Shown here one piece after another: positions 45,563-55,122 of a DNA stretch of 64,000 nt. Where the stretch lies: assembly GCF_009928485.1 (NCBI RefSeq), contig NZ_JAABNP010000020.1:43652-107651 (forward strand), read 5' to 3'. Origin of the DNA: Clostridium sp. C2-6-12. GTDB lineage: Bacteria > Bacillota > Clostridia > Clostridiales > Clostridiaceae. The position numbers and the translations under genes were made by a program. How positions within the stretch are numbered: position 1 is the first letter of the stretch; each line of letters starts with the position of its first letter. Under the pieces are notes generated by a model, which was not told where the DNA came from, searched no databases, and saw nothing but the letters and a program-made list of their open reading frames with translations.

Positions 45563-47860
45563 TTATACATTAGCTGCAATAACCTCTGCTATAGCTTCAG
45601 CTACCTTTTGCTGGCTAGCTGGATCAGAACATCTAATTGCTTCTTCTTTGTTTGTTATAAATCCTGTTTCCACTAATACTGCAGGCATATTTACATTTCT
45701 ACATACAAGTAATTCTTGATCTCTGTCATGTCTATTATATACATTGATTTTATTTGCAATATTATCAGCTATAAGAGCTGCCATCTTTCTGCTCTTTTCA
45801 AGTTTTGCACTATCATTTCTTCCACCAAAGCTAGCCTCTTGAGGCTTACTAGTATAAAGAACTGTTACTCCATGAGCTGATGCTGAATCAGCAGAATCAT
45901 GATGGATACTTATAAAGAAATCAGCATTAGAATTATTAGCTATAGTTGCCCTTTTATCAAGACTTGCCCTTTCAGCTAACGTTTCTCTGTCACCTTCATT
46001 TCTAGTCATCACTACATTATAACCTCTTTTTTCAAGTTCAGACTTTAATTTTGATGCAACCTGCATATTTAATACTGTTTCACTATATGTTACTCCATCA
46101 ATTTTAGATACTGCACCACCATCTCCACCATAATTATGTCCTGGATCAACTACAATAGTCTTCTTACCATTTGAATTTCCATTATTACTATTATTAGTAT
46201 TGTTACTATTGTTACTATTGTTACTATTGTTAAAAGGATTATCTATTGTATTGTTCTTAGTTCCATTATCGTTATTATTTTGACTTGATGAATCTTTCCT
46301 TTTTCCATCAGAACCAATTTTATAACCTTCAATTGTAGTACTAGTAACCAGTCTTCCTAAAGATGGATCTAAATAATAGTAATCACTACCAGATGTAATC
46401 CAGCCAGTTGTCATAGCTCCGCTTTCCTTTAAATTATACCAATCGCCATTAACTTGAATCCAACCTTTAGCCATAGCTCCAGTATCATATAAATAATAAC
46501 GGCTTCCCCCATCTGTAATCCATCCCGTTGCCATACTTCCATCAGTATTAAAGTAATACCAATGATTATTTTGCTCTGTCCATCCTGTTGTCATAGCTCC
46601 ACTATTGTTAAACAAATATGTCTTGCCATTTATTTTCTTAATGCCAGTTACCATGCTACCATCACCTTGAAGATAGTATGACTTATTATCTTCATTGAAC
46701 CAGCCTGTTTTTATTTTTCCACCTTTTTCAGAGTAATACCATTTGTCATTTAATTGAAACCAACCTTCTTTTTCTGACATAACTCCTGAATCTTTCAAAT
46801 AGTATAATGCTAAGCCATCATATTGAATTCCAGTTGTCATAACTCCTGATGGATCAAAGAAATACCAATTATCATTTATTTTCTTCCATCCTTTAGTTAA
46901 AGCACCTGAAGAATCAAGATAGTACTTCTTCCCTTGATCACTTTTCCAACCTGTAATCATCTTACCTTCGTCATCCAAGCAATACCAATTCCCATCTGGA
47001 TTTATCCATCCAATTGCCTTTGTATTATCGGACTTATAATAATAGTAAGTTCCATTTTCCTTTTTCCATCCAATATTGGATGTTATATTTATACTATTAT
47101 CACTAGGTTTATTCACATTTTGCATTTGATTTTCTGGAATAACTTCTGATGCATTTAATGCTTCTGGTTTATTTTCAACTTTTCCTGGATTAGGGACTGA
47201 ATTTGATGTTTCATTATTATCCCTATCATTAGAATCTTTTTGATCCTTTTCGTATTTTACTCCAGCAGAATCCATTAAATCTTGATAAAGTTTGCTTACT
47301 TCCTGACCGTATGTAGGACTTGGGGCCCAGTATGTCCCTAATGAACTTACTGTAGGTGCAACTCCTTTTCTAGTCGCATAATGCCTTGGATCATAAGTAT
47401 CCTCAGCATCTTTTGGATATCCCTTGGCTCCTGCATATAGTGCTAAGTGATCCAAATGTGCTTGTACACCTTGATCCCATGTTTTAAATTTTTGGTGGGC
47501 ATTTGGATCTGTATCTCCTCCACCAGCCGCTATCTTTAATCCACATGGATTCTTATAGCTTTCATCTATAACTCCGCCAAATCTTCCAAATCCAGTTTCC
47601 TTGGCTGCTTGTACATAAGCAATGGCTGGATTAACATCACCATGTTCAGGTGCATATTCGTAATAAAGATCTGCCAGTCCAATAAAGGTTTCAGTCGCTC
47701 CTTTAGATTTTGCCCATTTTTTTGCATCCTTTACAGTAACTTCTGTATCCGATATTATTTTAAAGTCTGTTGTCGCTGCTTTTACATTTAATGTTGGAAA
47801 TAAACACAATAACATTCCAAAAGTTAAAGCAAAGGTAATTATTTTATTTTTTATATTCAA
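45563..47860 (-). CDS. Secreted glucosaminidase-like / N-acetylmuramoyl-L-alanine amidase, paralogue
   Basis: A 765-residue protein with the same plan as its neighbour. TTG start with AGGAGGTGG upstream; signal peptide (about 1-28); glucosaminidase-like domain (about 35-200; YVQAAKETGFGRFGG); charged linker; about twelve wall-binding repeats (about 265-525); Asn/Ser linker; Amidase_3 domain (about 570-765) with VVDPGHNYGG, YSETVLN, SIHHDS and VETGF. The Asn/Ser linker is coded by a nine-base tandem repeat. Tandem duplication followed by divergence of the repeat region is the likely history. Confidence 0.9.
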   Translation of the reverse strand: MNIKNKIITFALTFGMLLCLFPTLNVKAATTDFKIISDTEVTVKDAKKWAKSKGATETFIGLADLYYEYAPEHGDVNPAIAYVQAAKETGFGRFGGVIDESYKNPCGLKIAAGGGDTDPNAHQKFKTWDQGVQAHLDHLALYAGAKGYPKDAEDTYDPRHYATRKGVAPTVSSLGTYWAPSPTYGQEVSKLYQDLMDSAGVKYEKDQKDSNDRDNNETSNSVPNPGKVENKPEALNASEVIPENQMQNVNKPSDNSINITSNIGWKKENGTYYYYKSDNTKAIGWINPDGNWYCLDDEGKMITGWKSDQGKKYYLDSSGALTKGWKKINDNWYFFDPSGVMTTGIQYDGLALYYLKDSGVMSEKEGWFQLNDKWYYSEKGGKIKTGWFNEDNKSYYLQGDGSMVTGIKKINGKTYLFNNSGAMTTGWTEQNNHWYYFNTDGSMATGWITDGGSRYYLYDTGAMAKGWIQVNGDWYNLKESGAMTTGWITSGSDYYYLDPSLGRLVTSTTIEGYKIGSDGKRKDSSSQNNNDNGTKNNTIDNPFNNSNNSNNSNNTNNSNNGNSNGKKTIVVDPGHNYGGDGGAVSKIDGVTYSETVLNMQVASKLKSELEKRGYNVVMTRNEGDRETLAERASLDKRATIANNSNADFFISIHHDSADSASAHGVTVLYTSKPQEASFGGRNDSAKLEKSRKMAALIADNIANKINVYNRHDRDQELLVCRNVNMPAVLVETGFITNKEEAIRCSDPASQQKVAEAIAEVIAANV
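46186..46232. repeat. Nine-base tandem repeat coding an Asn-Asn-Ser linker
   Basis: Four to five copies of TGTTACTAT inside the amidase gene encode repeated Asn-Asn-Ser just before the amidase domain. Copy changes would stay in frame, so the linker length could vary between strains. Confidence 0.75.
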
Positions 47861-48024
47861 AACAGTCTGCCACCTCCTAATTTAAATTCTAACAAAAAAA
47901 GCTAATGCATTAAAGGCAATTTTGAAAATTTATGGTTATTTTAATCATATATTCACAATTATTTTTCTAACAAGTCAATTATTCCTCTTAGAGTATGACT
48001 TACATGCCCCTCGTTTCTCTCTGT

Positions 48025-49104
48025 CTATGAATCTTTAAATCTTTCCATAATTTCAATAAACTTCGTTTCAATTTTTATAAATACATCTACAATGTCTGGA
48101 TCAAAATGGGTTCCTCTTCCTTCTAGGATTATATTTTTAGCATCATTATGGGTAAATGCGCCCTTATAAACTCTTCTACTCGTAAGAGCATCATAGACAT
48201 CACTAAGTGCCATAAGTCTCCCTGATATTGGGATCTCTTTATTAGACATTCCATAAGGATATCCCGAGCCATCCCATTTTTCGTGGTGAGTTAATGCAAT
48301 TTCTTTAGCTAATGATAAAAAAGATTCTTCTCCTAACTCTTTTATCCCAACCATTAATGATTCCCCACCATAAATTGTATGTTTTTTCATTTCTTCAAAT
48401 TCTTCAGCTGTCAGTTTTCCAGGCTTAAGCAAAATGCTATCCTTCACTCCTACCTTTCCAATATCATGTAATGGTGCTGATTTATACAATAGATCAATAT
48501 ATTCATTAGTGAGTATATCCTCATATTCTCCATTTTTCTGCAGTTCTAATGCTAATTCTTTAATATACTCTTGAGTTCTCCTTATATGCTGCCCTGTCTC
48601 AGGGTCCCTTGTTTCAGCTAAAGCAGCTAGGCAGTATATTGTAGCAGAATTTGTTCTTTCAATAAGATTAGTTCTTTCTTTTACCTTTTCCTCCAAAATA
48701 CTATTTTGGTTTTCTAATACTATACGTGCCTCTTCAAGTCTAAGCTGTGTCATAACTCTAGCCTTAACTTCAACAATTTCAAAAGGTTTAGTAATGTAGT
48801 CAACAGCTCCTAAAGAAAATCCCTTAGTTTTCGAATCGCTATCCGTTATTGCAGACAATAAAATAACTGGAATCTGATTTAAAATTGAATTTTCCTTTAG
48901 TCTTTTTAAAACTTCATATCCATCCATCTCTGGCATCATAATATCTAAGAGTATTAAATCTGGCTTTTGTTCTTCAATTAATTCAAGGGCTTCACTTCCA
49001 TTAATAGCAACAATTAATTCATATTCATCTTGAAGTGCATCAACCAAAATATCGATGTTTACTTCTGTATCTTCTACTATCATTACTGTTTTTTGTTTCT
49101 CCAT
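48025..49104 (-). CDS. Response regulator with HD-GYP c-di-GMP phosphodiesterase domain
   Basis: A 359-residue cytoplasmic protein. The receiver (about 1-125) has VEDTE, phospho-acceptor LLDIMMPE and TKPF. A coiled linker leads to an HD-GYP domain (about 150-350) with HDIGKVGV, HTIYGGE, LTHHEKWDGSGYP and SDVYDALTS, all the metal-binding and GYP residues. It should degrade c-di-GMP when phosphorylated. The gene starts four bases after the hybrid kinase stop, with an AAAGGAG site, so the two form an operon and probably a signalling pair. It opposes the cyclase at 28736. Confidence 0.94.
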   Translation of the reverse strand: MEKQKTVMIVEDTEVNIDILVDALQDEYELIVAINGSEALELIEEQKPDLILLDIMMPEMDGYEVLKRLKENSILNQIPVILLSAITDSDSKTKGFSLGAVDYITKPFEIVEVKARVMTQLRLEEARIVLENQNSILEEKVKERTNLIERTNSATIYCLAALAETRDPETGQHIRRTQEYIKELALELQKNGEYEDILTNEYIDLLYKSAPLHDIGKVGVKDSILLKPGKLTAEEFEEMKKHTIYGGESLMVGIKELGEESFLSLAKEIALTHHEKWDGSGYPYGMSNKEIPISGRLMALSDVYDALTSRRVYKGAFTHNDAKNIILEGRGTHFDPDIVDVFIKIETKFIEIMERFKDS

Positions 49105-49108
49105 TCTT

Positions 49109-52100
49109 TCACTCCTTTATAATATTTATTAATTCTTCAACAAGAGCTTTAGCTTCTTTAAATCTATATCTATCTACAAGTTTTTTTATTTCGCTAATTT
49201 TTGTCATAAGACTTGTGTCTTTAGTATTATCTACTAAATACTTCATATTCTCCTTTATTTCTTTGGCACGAGCTTTCTGTAAATCTTCAGATAATTTAGT
49301 AAGCACTTTATAAATATCTAAGCTTGGATTTAAGTTTAATTGGTTTTTATCTGGATCTTTCTCTAATACAATCTCTTTAATTTTATTTAAAAGTTCTTCA
49401 TTTAAATCAAAAAGTATTTTCAGATTTTCATTTAAGTCTTCATCATCATAAGATTCATATTTCTTTTCAAATTGGATAATAAATTTATTAAGCTTAATAG
49501 CTCCTATATTTCCTGTAACCCCTTTAAGACTATGAATAAATCTTTTCATATCATCATACTTACTATCTATCCTCATCTTAGAAAATTCGTTTTCTAAATT
49601 ATTATAATTATCATAATATTTCTTTAATAGCTCATAATATAAATCTTCTTTGCTTCCCAATCGATTTAAAGTCTTATTAAATTCCAAAATTTCTATTTCT
49701 TCATTAACAATTTTCTTTGAAGGCTTTCCGGTCTCTATTGCATTATTGTCACCTAACCATTTAGCTAAAGTTTCAAATAAAATCTCTGGATCAATTGGTT
49801 TTGAGATATAATCGTTCATACCGGCTTCAATACTTTTTTCTCTATCACCATTAAGTGCATTTGCAGTCATTGCAATTATAGGAAGTTCTGAGCTTAAATA
49901 TGTCTTTCTAAGAATTTGTGTAGCTTTGTATCCATCCATTATTGGCATTTGGACATCCATAAGAACTGCATCAAATTTATTAGCATACACATGCTTGATT
50001 GCTTCCTCACCGTTATTAGCAATACTTACTTGAATACCAGCCTGCTCTAAAATATCCTTTGCAACTAATTGATTAATATCATTATCTTCTACTAGAAGTA
50101 TTTGTTTATCTTTTAGTAAATCTTTAAACTTTATATTATTTTCTTCAATAACTTCCCTATTGCTTTCCCTAAGTCCTGTTCCTTTTAAAGCACCCATAAC
50201 TGCATCAAACATTAATGATTGATTAATAGGCTTAATTAGGAAGCTTTTAACTCCCAATTGATTTGCTTGATTATAATAACTTTCACGTCCAATCGCACTT
50301 ATAAATATTGTTTTAGGTACTCTAATTTCAGTATTAACTACTAATCTCTTATATAAATCGATTCCTGATAGCTCTGGTAAATTGAAATCAATAAATAGTA
50401 AATCAAAGTTATCTTCTTCTAATAATTGAATAGCCTCAAACGGATCTCTAATTGCTGTTACATCAAGTGAAAATGAACGCAGCATACGTTCAAGTATCAT
50501 CAATGAAGTTTTATTATGATCTATTACCAATACTTTTTTCCCATGTAAATCAGGATAATTTTCATAACTTGGTTGTATTATATTTGAAACTTTATCAAAC
50601 TCAATAGTAAATTGGAAATCGGAACCTTCTCCATATTCACTTTCTACCCATACTTCTCCATTCATCAACTCTACTAATTGCTTTGTAATTATCAATCCAA
50701 GACCTGTCCCTCCATACTTTCTGGTCATAGAATTATCTGCCTGTGTGAAAGCTGAAAATAGTTTTTCTATTTGTTCTTTTGTTAATCCTATTCCTGTATC
50801 TTTAACGCTAAAGTGGAGTTTAACCTTGTCTTCCTTTTCTTCATATAGTCGAACTTTAACATTAACTTCTCCCTGATTAGTAAATTTAATTGCATTTGTA
50901 GTTAGATTAGTTATGATTTGCTCTAACCTAAGCGGATCTCCTTTTAATGATTCAGGAACCCTTTCTTCTATATCAAAATTAATATCAATCCCTTTATTAA
51001 TTGCTGATGGTGTATATAAAGTAGATATATTCTCAAATATCTTATCTAAACTAAATTTAATATTTTCTATTTCCATCTTCCCAGCTTCTATCTTTGAAAA
51101 GTCTAAAATATCATTGATTATTCTCAGTAATATCTTTGAGGACCCTTCTATTTTTGAAATATAGTTTTTCTGAGATTCATTCAAGTCAGATTGGCTTATT
51201 AAGTGTGTTAATCCAATAATTGCATTCATTGGTGTTCTAATTTCATGGCTCATATTTGCAAGGAATTGACTTTTTGCTAAGCTTGCTTCTTCTGCCTCTT
51301 CCTTAGCATCTTTAAGTTCCACCTCACTTTTTTTTATTTCAGTTATATTTTGTAACACACCTATAAATCTTGTAATTTTTCCTGACCCATCTTCACTTAT
51401 AGTTTGTCCGCTAAAAGAAAGCCAAGTATCAGGAGATTTCTTTAATCTAAATTCTGTATAGAAATCTTCTCCTGTTATTGGTAATTCATCTATACTAAAA
51501 TGTTTTCCATTTAATAAATCTTCTTCATATATATAATCTTCAAATTTACCATCACAAATAATCCAATGGCGTTCTTCTTTAACACATTCAAAATACTCAG
51601 GTGCATTTATTAATTTAATGAAAACTCTATTAACTACAAATACATTATTAATAAAATCTACATCATATACACCAATATGTGAAGCTTCCATAGCAATTCT
51701 AAATCTATCTTCTGAAATAGCTAACTTATTTGTAGCTTCACTTAGTTCTTTAGTTCTATCTTGTACACGGCACTCCAATTGATCGTTTAAAACAATCAAA
51801 TGCTCCTGAGCCTTTTTACGCTCTTTAATTTCATTATTAAGTACCTGTAAATTATTACGAATATTGTTAGACAACTTATCTATAGTGTTTGCAAGTATTC
51901 CTATTTCATCTTTACTTTCTTTAAGATTATTGGGAATCTGAATAAAATTCATTCCATCAGATTCCTCTATAATTTTTACCATTCGAGTCAATGGCTTTGT
52001 AACAAAATTTGTCATCTTATTTGCAGCTATGAAAATAAAAAATGAAATAATGCCAGCACCACATAAAAAAGCAAGTAACAAGAATTTCATTGCATTTGTA

Positions 52101-52912
52101 AAATCTCCATGTTCCTCTATAAATGTAACTAAGTACAAATTTTCAGTATTAGGTATTTTACCGTAAACTAAATTTTTAGTATCATCACTTGAATTTATTG
52201 ATCCTATTTCTGTAATCGGATTATTATTGATATCTTCTTTGAACTCTTCAATATCAAATTCAGGTAGTTTATCTTTATTAGGATTTACTATTATGTTACC
52301 CAAAGAATCAAAAATCCATATTTTATTGGATTTTCCAATCTTGGTTTTGTCCAATGATGCAGCCACTTTTTTTACACTTGTATTAATACTTAGTATTCCT
52401 TGTACATTCCCATGATTATCTATGATTTTTATTCCCATAAAAACTATATATTCATCTAGTTTTTCATCAAAAGTTGCCTGAGATTGAAAAGTTTCACTAT
52501 TTCCTTCTAATAATGTTTTTTCATAATCCTTTCGTATTCTAATACTATGTTTGTTATTTTCATATTCCTCACCAGTTATTGCTTTGTACTTAATGGACAT
52601 TATTACATCTCCATGCTTAAGCATTTGATTATCAATTTCTTTCTTTATAGTAGAAATATCACCGTTTTTAAATGGCTCTGTACTGCTAAGCAATTCTAGT
52701 AATTTACTTTGATCATCAAACTGATCACCTAAATATTGTATTTGACTACTAATAACATGATCTCCCATACCACCAATAATTGGCTTCATTGTAACATTAA
52801 TTTGAAAGTATGAAAAAATACCTAGTAAAATTAAAATTACAAACATAAGCAAGGCGTAAGTCGCTCTAAGTTTATGTTTATATGATTTATTAATAAACTT
52901 CAATTTAGACAA
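49109..52912 (-). CDS. Hybrid sensor histidine kinase (Cache-HAMP-PAS-HisKA-HATPase-REC-REC-HPt)
   Basis: A 1267-residue multidomain kinase starting at TTG with AGGAGTG upstream. Transmembrane helices (about 13-35, 275-297) flank a Cache-type extracellular sensor. HAMP, PAS (about 400-525), HisKA (MSHEIRTPMNAIIGL), HATPase (GTGLGLIITKQL), two receivers and an HPt domain (FIHSLKGVTGNIGA) follow. The second receiver has the full LLVEDND...LMDVQMP set. The first has VIDHN in place of the acidic pair but keeps its Asp in FIDFNLPE. The HPt His would pass phosphate to the HD-GYP regulator next door. Confidence 0.94.
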   Translation of the reverse strand: MSKLKFINKSYKHKLRATYALLMFVILILLGIFSYFQINVTMKPIIGGMGDHVISSQIQYLGDQFDDQSKLLELLSSTEPFKNGDISTIKKEIDNQMLKHGDVIMSIKYKAITGEEYENNKHSIRIRKDYEKTLLEGNSETFQSQATFDEKLDEYIVFMGIKIIDNHGNVQGILSINTSVKKVAASLDKTKIGKSNKIWIFDSLGNIIVNPNKDKLPEFDIEEFKEDINNNPITEIGSINSSDDTKNLVYGKIPNTENLYLVTFIEEHGDFTNAMKFLLLAFLCGAGIISFFIFIAANKMTNFVTKPLTRMVKIIEESDGMNFIQIPNNLKESKDEIGILANTIDKLSNNIRNNLQVLNNEIKERKKAQEHLIVLNDQLECRVQDRTKELSEATNKLAISEDRFRIAMEASHIGVYDVDFINNVFVVNRVFIKLINAPEYFECVKEERHWIICDGKFEDYIYEEDLLNGKHFSIDELPITGEDFYTEFRLKKSPDTWLSFSGQTISEDGSGKITRFIGVLQNITEIKKSEVELKDAKEEAEEASLAKSQFLANMSHEIRTPMNAIIGLTHLISQSDLNESQKNYISKIEGSSKILLRIINDILDFSKIEAGKMEIENIKFSLDKIFENISTLYTPSAINKGIDINFDIEERVPESLKGDPLRLEQIITNLTTNAIKFTNQGEVNVKVRLYEEKEDKVKLHFSVKDTGIGLTKEQIEKLFSAFTQADNSMTRKYGGTGLGLIITKQLVELMNGEVWVESEYGEGSDFQFTIEFDKVSNIIQPSYENYPDLHGKKVLVIDHNKTSLMILERMLRSFSLDVTAIRDPFEAIQLLEEDNFDLLFIDFNLPELSGIDLYKRLVVNTEIRVPKTIFISAIGRESYYNQANQLGVKSFLIKPINQSLMFDAVMGALKGTGLRESNREVIEENNIKFKDLLKDKQILLVEDNDINQLVAKDILEQAGIQVSIANNGEEAIKHVYANKFDAVLMDVQMPIMDGYKATQILRKTYLSSELPIIAMTANALNGDREKSIEAGMNDYISKPIDPEILFETLAKWLGDNNAIETGKPSKKIVNEEIEILEFNKTLNRLGSKEDLYYELLKKYYDNYNNLENEFSKMRIDSKYDDMKRFIHSLKGVTGNIGAIKLNKFIIQFEKKYESYDDEDLNENLKILFDLNEELLNKIKEIVLEKDPDKNQLNLNPSLDIYKVLTKLSEDLQKARAKEIKENMKYLVDNTKDTSLMTKISEIKKLVDRYRFKEAKALVEELINIIKE

Positions 52913-53300
52913 AAAATCACTCCTAATCTATATGTATTACAACTATATGCAATCAAATAATAAACATCCTATTAATATAATTTATTATAAAAACGGAAAC
53001 AACCTATATATCATAAATTGCTCCGATGATGTTTTAATCTATACTATTTTCCCTATTATGATTATATATATAAATTGTACCATTTAAAACTACACTATTT
53101 AATTTTTATAGAAATCTTTTATACTTTCAAATTGATTATCCATTTAAATACAATAAACGCCTATCATTTTTTAATATTTTATTTATTGGAGCTTCTAGAT
53201 ATATTAATTTAACATCCTTTTTACACATTTATCTAATAAGGATAATATTCATAATGTATTATAAATAATATACTTCTTAATTTAAAAGGATGGTGTAAAA
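52913..53300. other. Divergent intergenic region
   Basis: About 390 AT-rich bases between the hybrid kinase start and the rightward small gene. It must hold both promoters. I see no clear hexamer pair, riboswitch or coding frame. In particular, no c-di-GMP riboswitch core is visible. Confidence 0.3.
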
Positions 53301-53912
53301 ATGGAAACTAAAAAACAAATAGATTGTGTCTATAATTTCAATTTTTACCTGAGATTTATAAAAGATTTTAAATTAATAAAGAAGCCAACTCTTTTTAAAT
53401 TCTTATTAATTTTACTTCTATTCATTTCATGTTTTTCAATTGTAAGTGATTTTTCAAAAACTTTAGCTATTTCTGCCAATAAAGCTGAATTACTTTCAAA
53501 TTTTAAATTAGATGTGAATATGCTTAGTGAAACAGCCCTGATTATTGAAAATAAAAGAAAATTAAATAATGATTATCAAATTAACAAATTTGGTTCTGAT
53601 GGCATTTTAGTAAGTTCAAGTGAAATCAAACCAAGCTTAACTAGTGCATTAATCAGCATAGCTGATACAAATAATGATAAGAAACTATCCGCCGAAGAAT
53701 TTTCTGTACTTAGACCTATGAGATTAAATTCAAATATTTATAAAGAACAACTTAAAACCTTTGGATTCAATTTGCACTCTTTAGATTGCAATTTAAATAA
53801 CTATATTGTTATAACTGACGGGAAATATGCCGGTACAATTCTTTATAATGGGCCTTTCAAATTTGTTGACAATAAAAACAAGCAGTACTTAGGAATAGAG
53901 TTATCTGTTTAA
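53301..53912 (+). CDS. Membrane-anchored protein with an EF-hand-like loop
   Basis: A 203-residue protein with one hydrophobic segment (about 30-50) and an extracytoplasmic remainder. A canonical-looking calcium loop, DTNNDKKLSAEEF, lies at about residues 122-134, a dockerin/EF-hand type pattern. No second loop is evident. AAAGGATGG ribosome site. It is monocistronic, diverging from the c-di-GMP-linked kinase. I do not recognise the family; calcium binding is inferred from the loop alone. Confidence 0.65.
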   Translation: METKKQIDCVYNFNFYLRFIKDFKLIKKPTLFKFLLILLLFISCFSIVSDFSKTLAISANKAELLSNFKLDVNMLSETALIIENKRKLNNDYQINKFGSDGILVSSSEIKPSLTSALISIADTNNDKKLSAEEFSVLRPMRLNSNIYKEQLKTFGFNLHSLDCNLNNYIVITDGKYAGTILYNGPFKFVDNKNKQYLGIELSV

Positions 53913-53919
53913 AAGTTTT

Positions 53920-54015
53920 GGAGCTATCGAAAAAAGAAAAACTAATAATATATTTTATTAGACATTTTTCAATTCTAAAAAGATACATTATAGCATTTCT
54001 CAATCCGACAGCTCC
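53920..54015. other. Long-range stem enclosing an AT-rich hairpin
   Basis: GGAGCTATCG at 53920 pairs with CGACAGCTCC at 54006, ten pairs including one wobble. Inside lies CTAATAA/TTATTAG followed by ATTTTT, a likely terminator for the rightward gene at 53912. The outer stem may form a structured 3' end or a small RNA between convergent genes. Confidence 0.4.
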
Positions 54016-54109
54016 GTTTTGAGTACAAGGCGATTAATCACCCTTATTAAAGTTATTTATCCTCATTTATACTTCTTATGGTAAAATTCCCCAAGGGTCA
54101 GTCCCCCAG

Positions 54110-54970
54110 CTAAATATATAACGACTTTGGATACCCTTCCCTATACTTCCCTCTGGTTTGCAATCCACCAACTCCTTTAATTCCTGTTATAGTATTCTCA
54201 ATAACATCAGTTATTGAAACCACCTTATCAATCCTTGTATAAGCAATCTTCTCACATACAAAAACAGGATCCAAGCAGTGTATTAATACTCGATTAGGGC
54301 TGGAGGCAAAATTAGCACCTACATCTAATATCATTTCATAACAACTTTGGCATGCCCCCGCAAATATTACAAGTTCATCATAGCTTGAATTATAATTTCT
54401 CAAGTTTTTTACAGATTCTAAATAGTATCTGGAGTTTCTATAATTATCTAAGTTTAAATAATCCTTTGTATCCCTAAGAACACTATCATGGCCTGTCAAA
54501 ACAACTATATCAGGTTTTATTTCTTTTACTAAATCTACTATTAAGTCTGGTTGATCTTTTTCTGGTATTGCTCTGCCAACTGCATCTATTGATAATTGTT
54601 TATATACCTTCAAACATGTTTCCATGTATTCACTATCTCCATCTACATGAAGCACTTTTCCTGGCCTCCCAAATACCAATTCATTTTTTGCTTTCACTCT
54701 TGGTAATTTTTCAGCTCTACTCCTAAGGTCAGGCCTTAAAATCATAGCTTTTTTTATAGCTTCACTTACCCTTGTATTCAAAATCTTATCCTGAGAACCA
54801 GCATTTTCTTCAGCAATATCCAGATCCTCCATATAAGCATCTGCTATTATTCTTATATTAATTCCCTTTAAAATAATATTTTCTTTACCATCCTTCTCTT
54901 TAATATCTATTACTTTAAAAGTAATGTCTTTATTATATGATTTTCTTACTACTATATCTCCAACTTTCAT
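54110..54970 (-). CDS. yabG: Sporulation-specific protease YabG
   Basis: A 286-residue cysteine protease made in the mother cell that processes spore coat proteins and, in clostridia, cortex-lytic and germinant-receptor precursors. The block GRPGKVLHVDGDSEYMETCL, the His-bearing LTGHDSVLRD and the Cys-bearing IFAGACQSCYEMIL fit the family's catalytic dyad. The N-terminus MKVGDIVVRKSYNKDI is typical. Length matches. It lies downstream of the CotS-like gene on the same strand, 152 bases away with a terminator between. Confidence 0.95.
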   Translation of the reverse strand: MKVGDIVVRKSYNKDITFKVIDIKEKDGKENIILKGINIRIIADAYMEDLDIAEENAGSQDKILNTRVSEAIKKAMILRPDLRSRAEKLPRVKAKNELVFGRPGKVLHVDGDSEYMETCLKVYKQLSIDAVGRAIPEKDQPDLIVDLVKEIKPDIVVLTGHDSVLRDTKDYLNLDNYRNSRYYLESVKNLRNYNSSYDELVIFAGACQSCYEMILDVGANFASSPNRVLIHCLDPVFVCEKIAYTRIDKVVSITDVIENTITGIKGVGGLQTRGKYREGYPKSLYI

Positions 54971-55060
54971 TACAATTCCTACCTATATATTATTTACAAA
55001 CTATAATATGCAGAAATACTTAAAATTTCTAATTGATTGGTAATAATCAAATAAACTAAT

Positions 55061-55099
55061 AAAAAACTGCTTAAAAATACCAATACTATTTTTAAGCAG
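55061..55099 (-). terminator. Terminator of the CotS-like gene
   Basis: Perfect 12-pair stem CTGCTTAAAAAT/ATTTTTAAGCAG with a nine-base loop and TTTTTT leftward (55061-55066). Confidence 0.9.
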
Positions 55100-55122
55100 C
55101 TTTTCTAAATAACTATCTTCAT

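Noticed and set aside
46186..46232. Short direct repeats considered as a CRISPR remnant
   Set aside because: The nine-base units are contiguous without spacers and code an Asn-Asn-Ser linker in frame.
39018..47860. Repeat-rich surface genes considered as a phage lysis module
   Set aside because: There are no holin, tail or integrase genes nearby. Signal peptides and two-headed hydrolase layout fit host wall enzymes.
52913..53300. Possible c-di-GMP riboswitch before the hybrid kinase or the EF-hand-like gene
   Set aside because: The context invited it, but I find no conserved GEMM core or paired helices on either strand.
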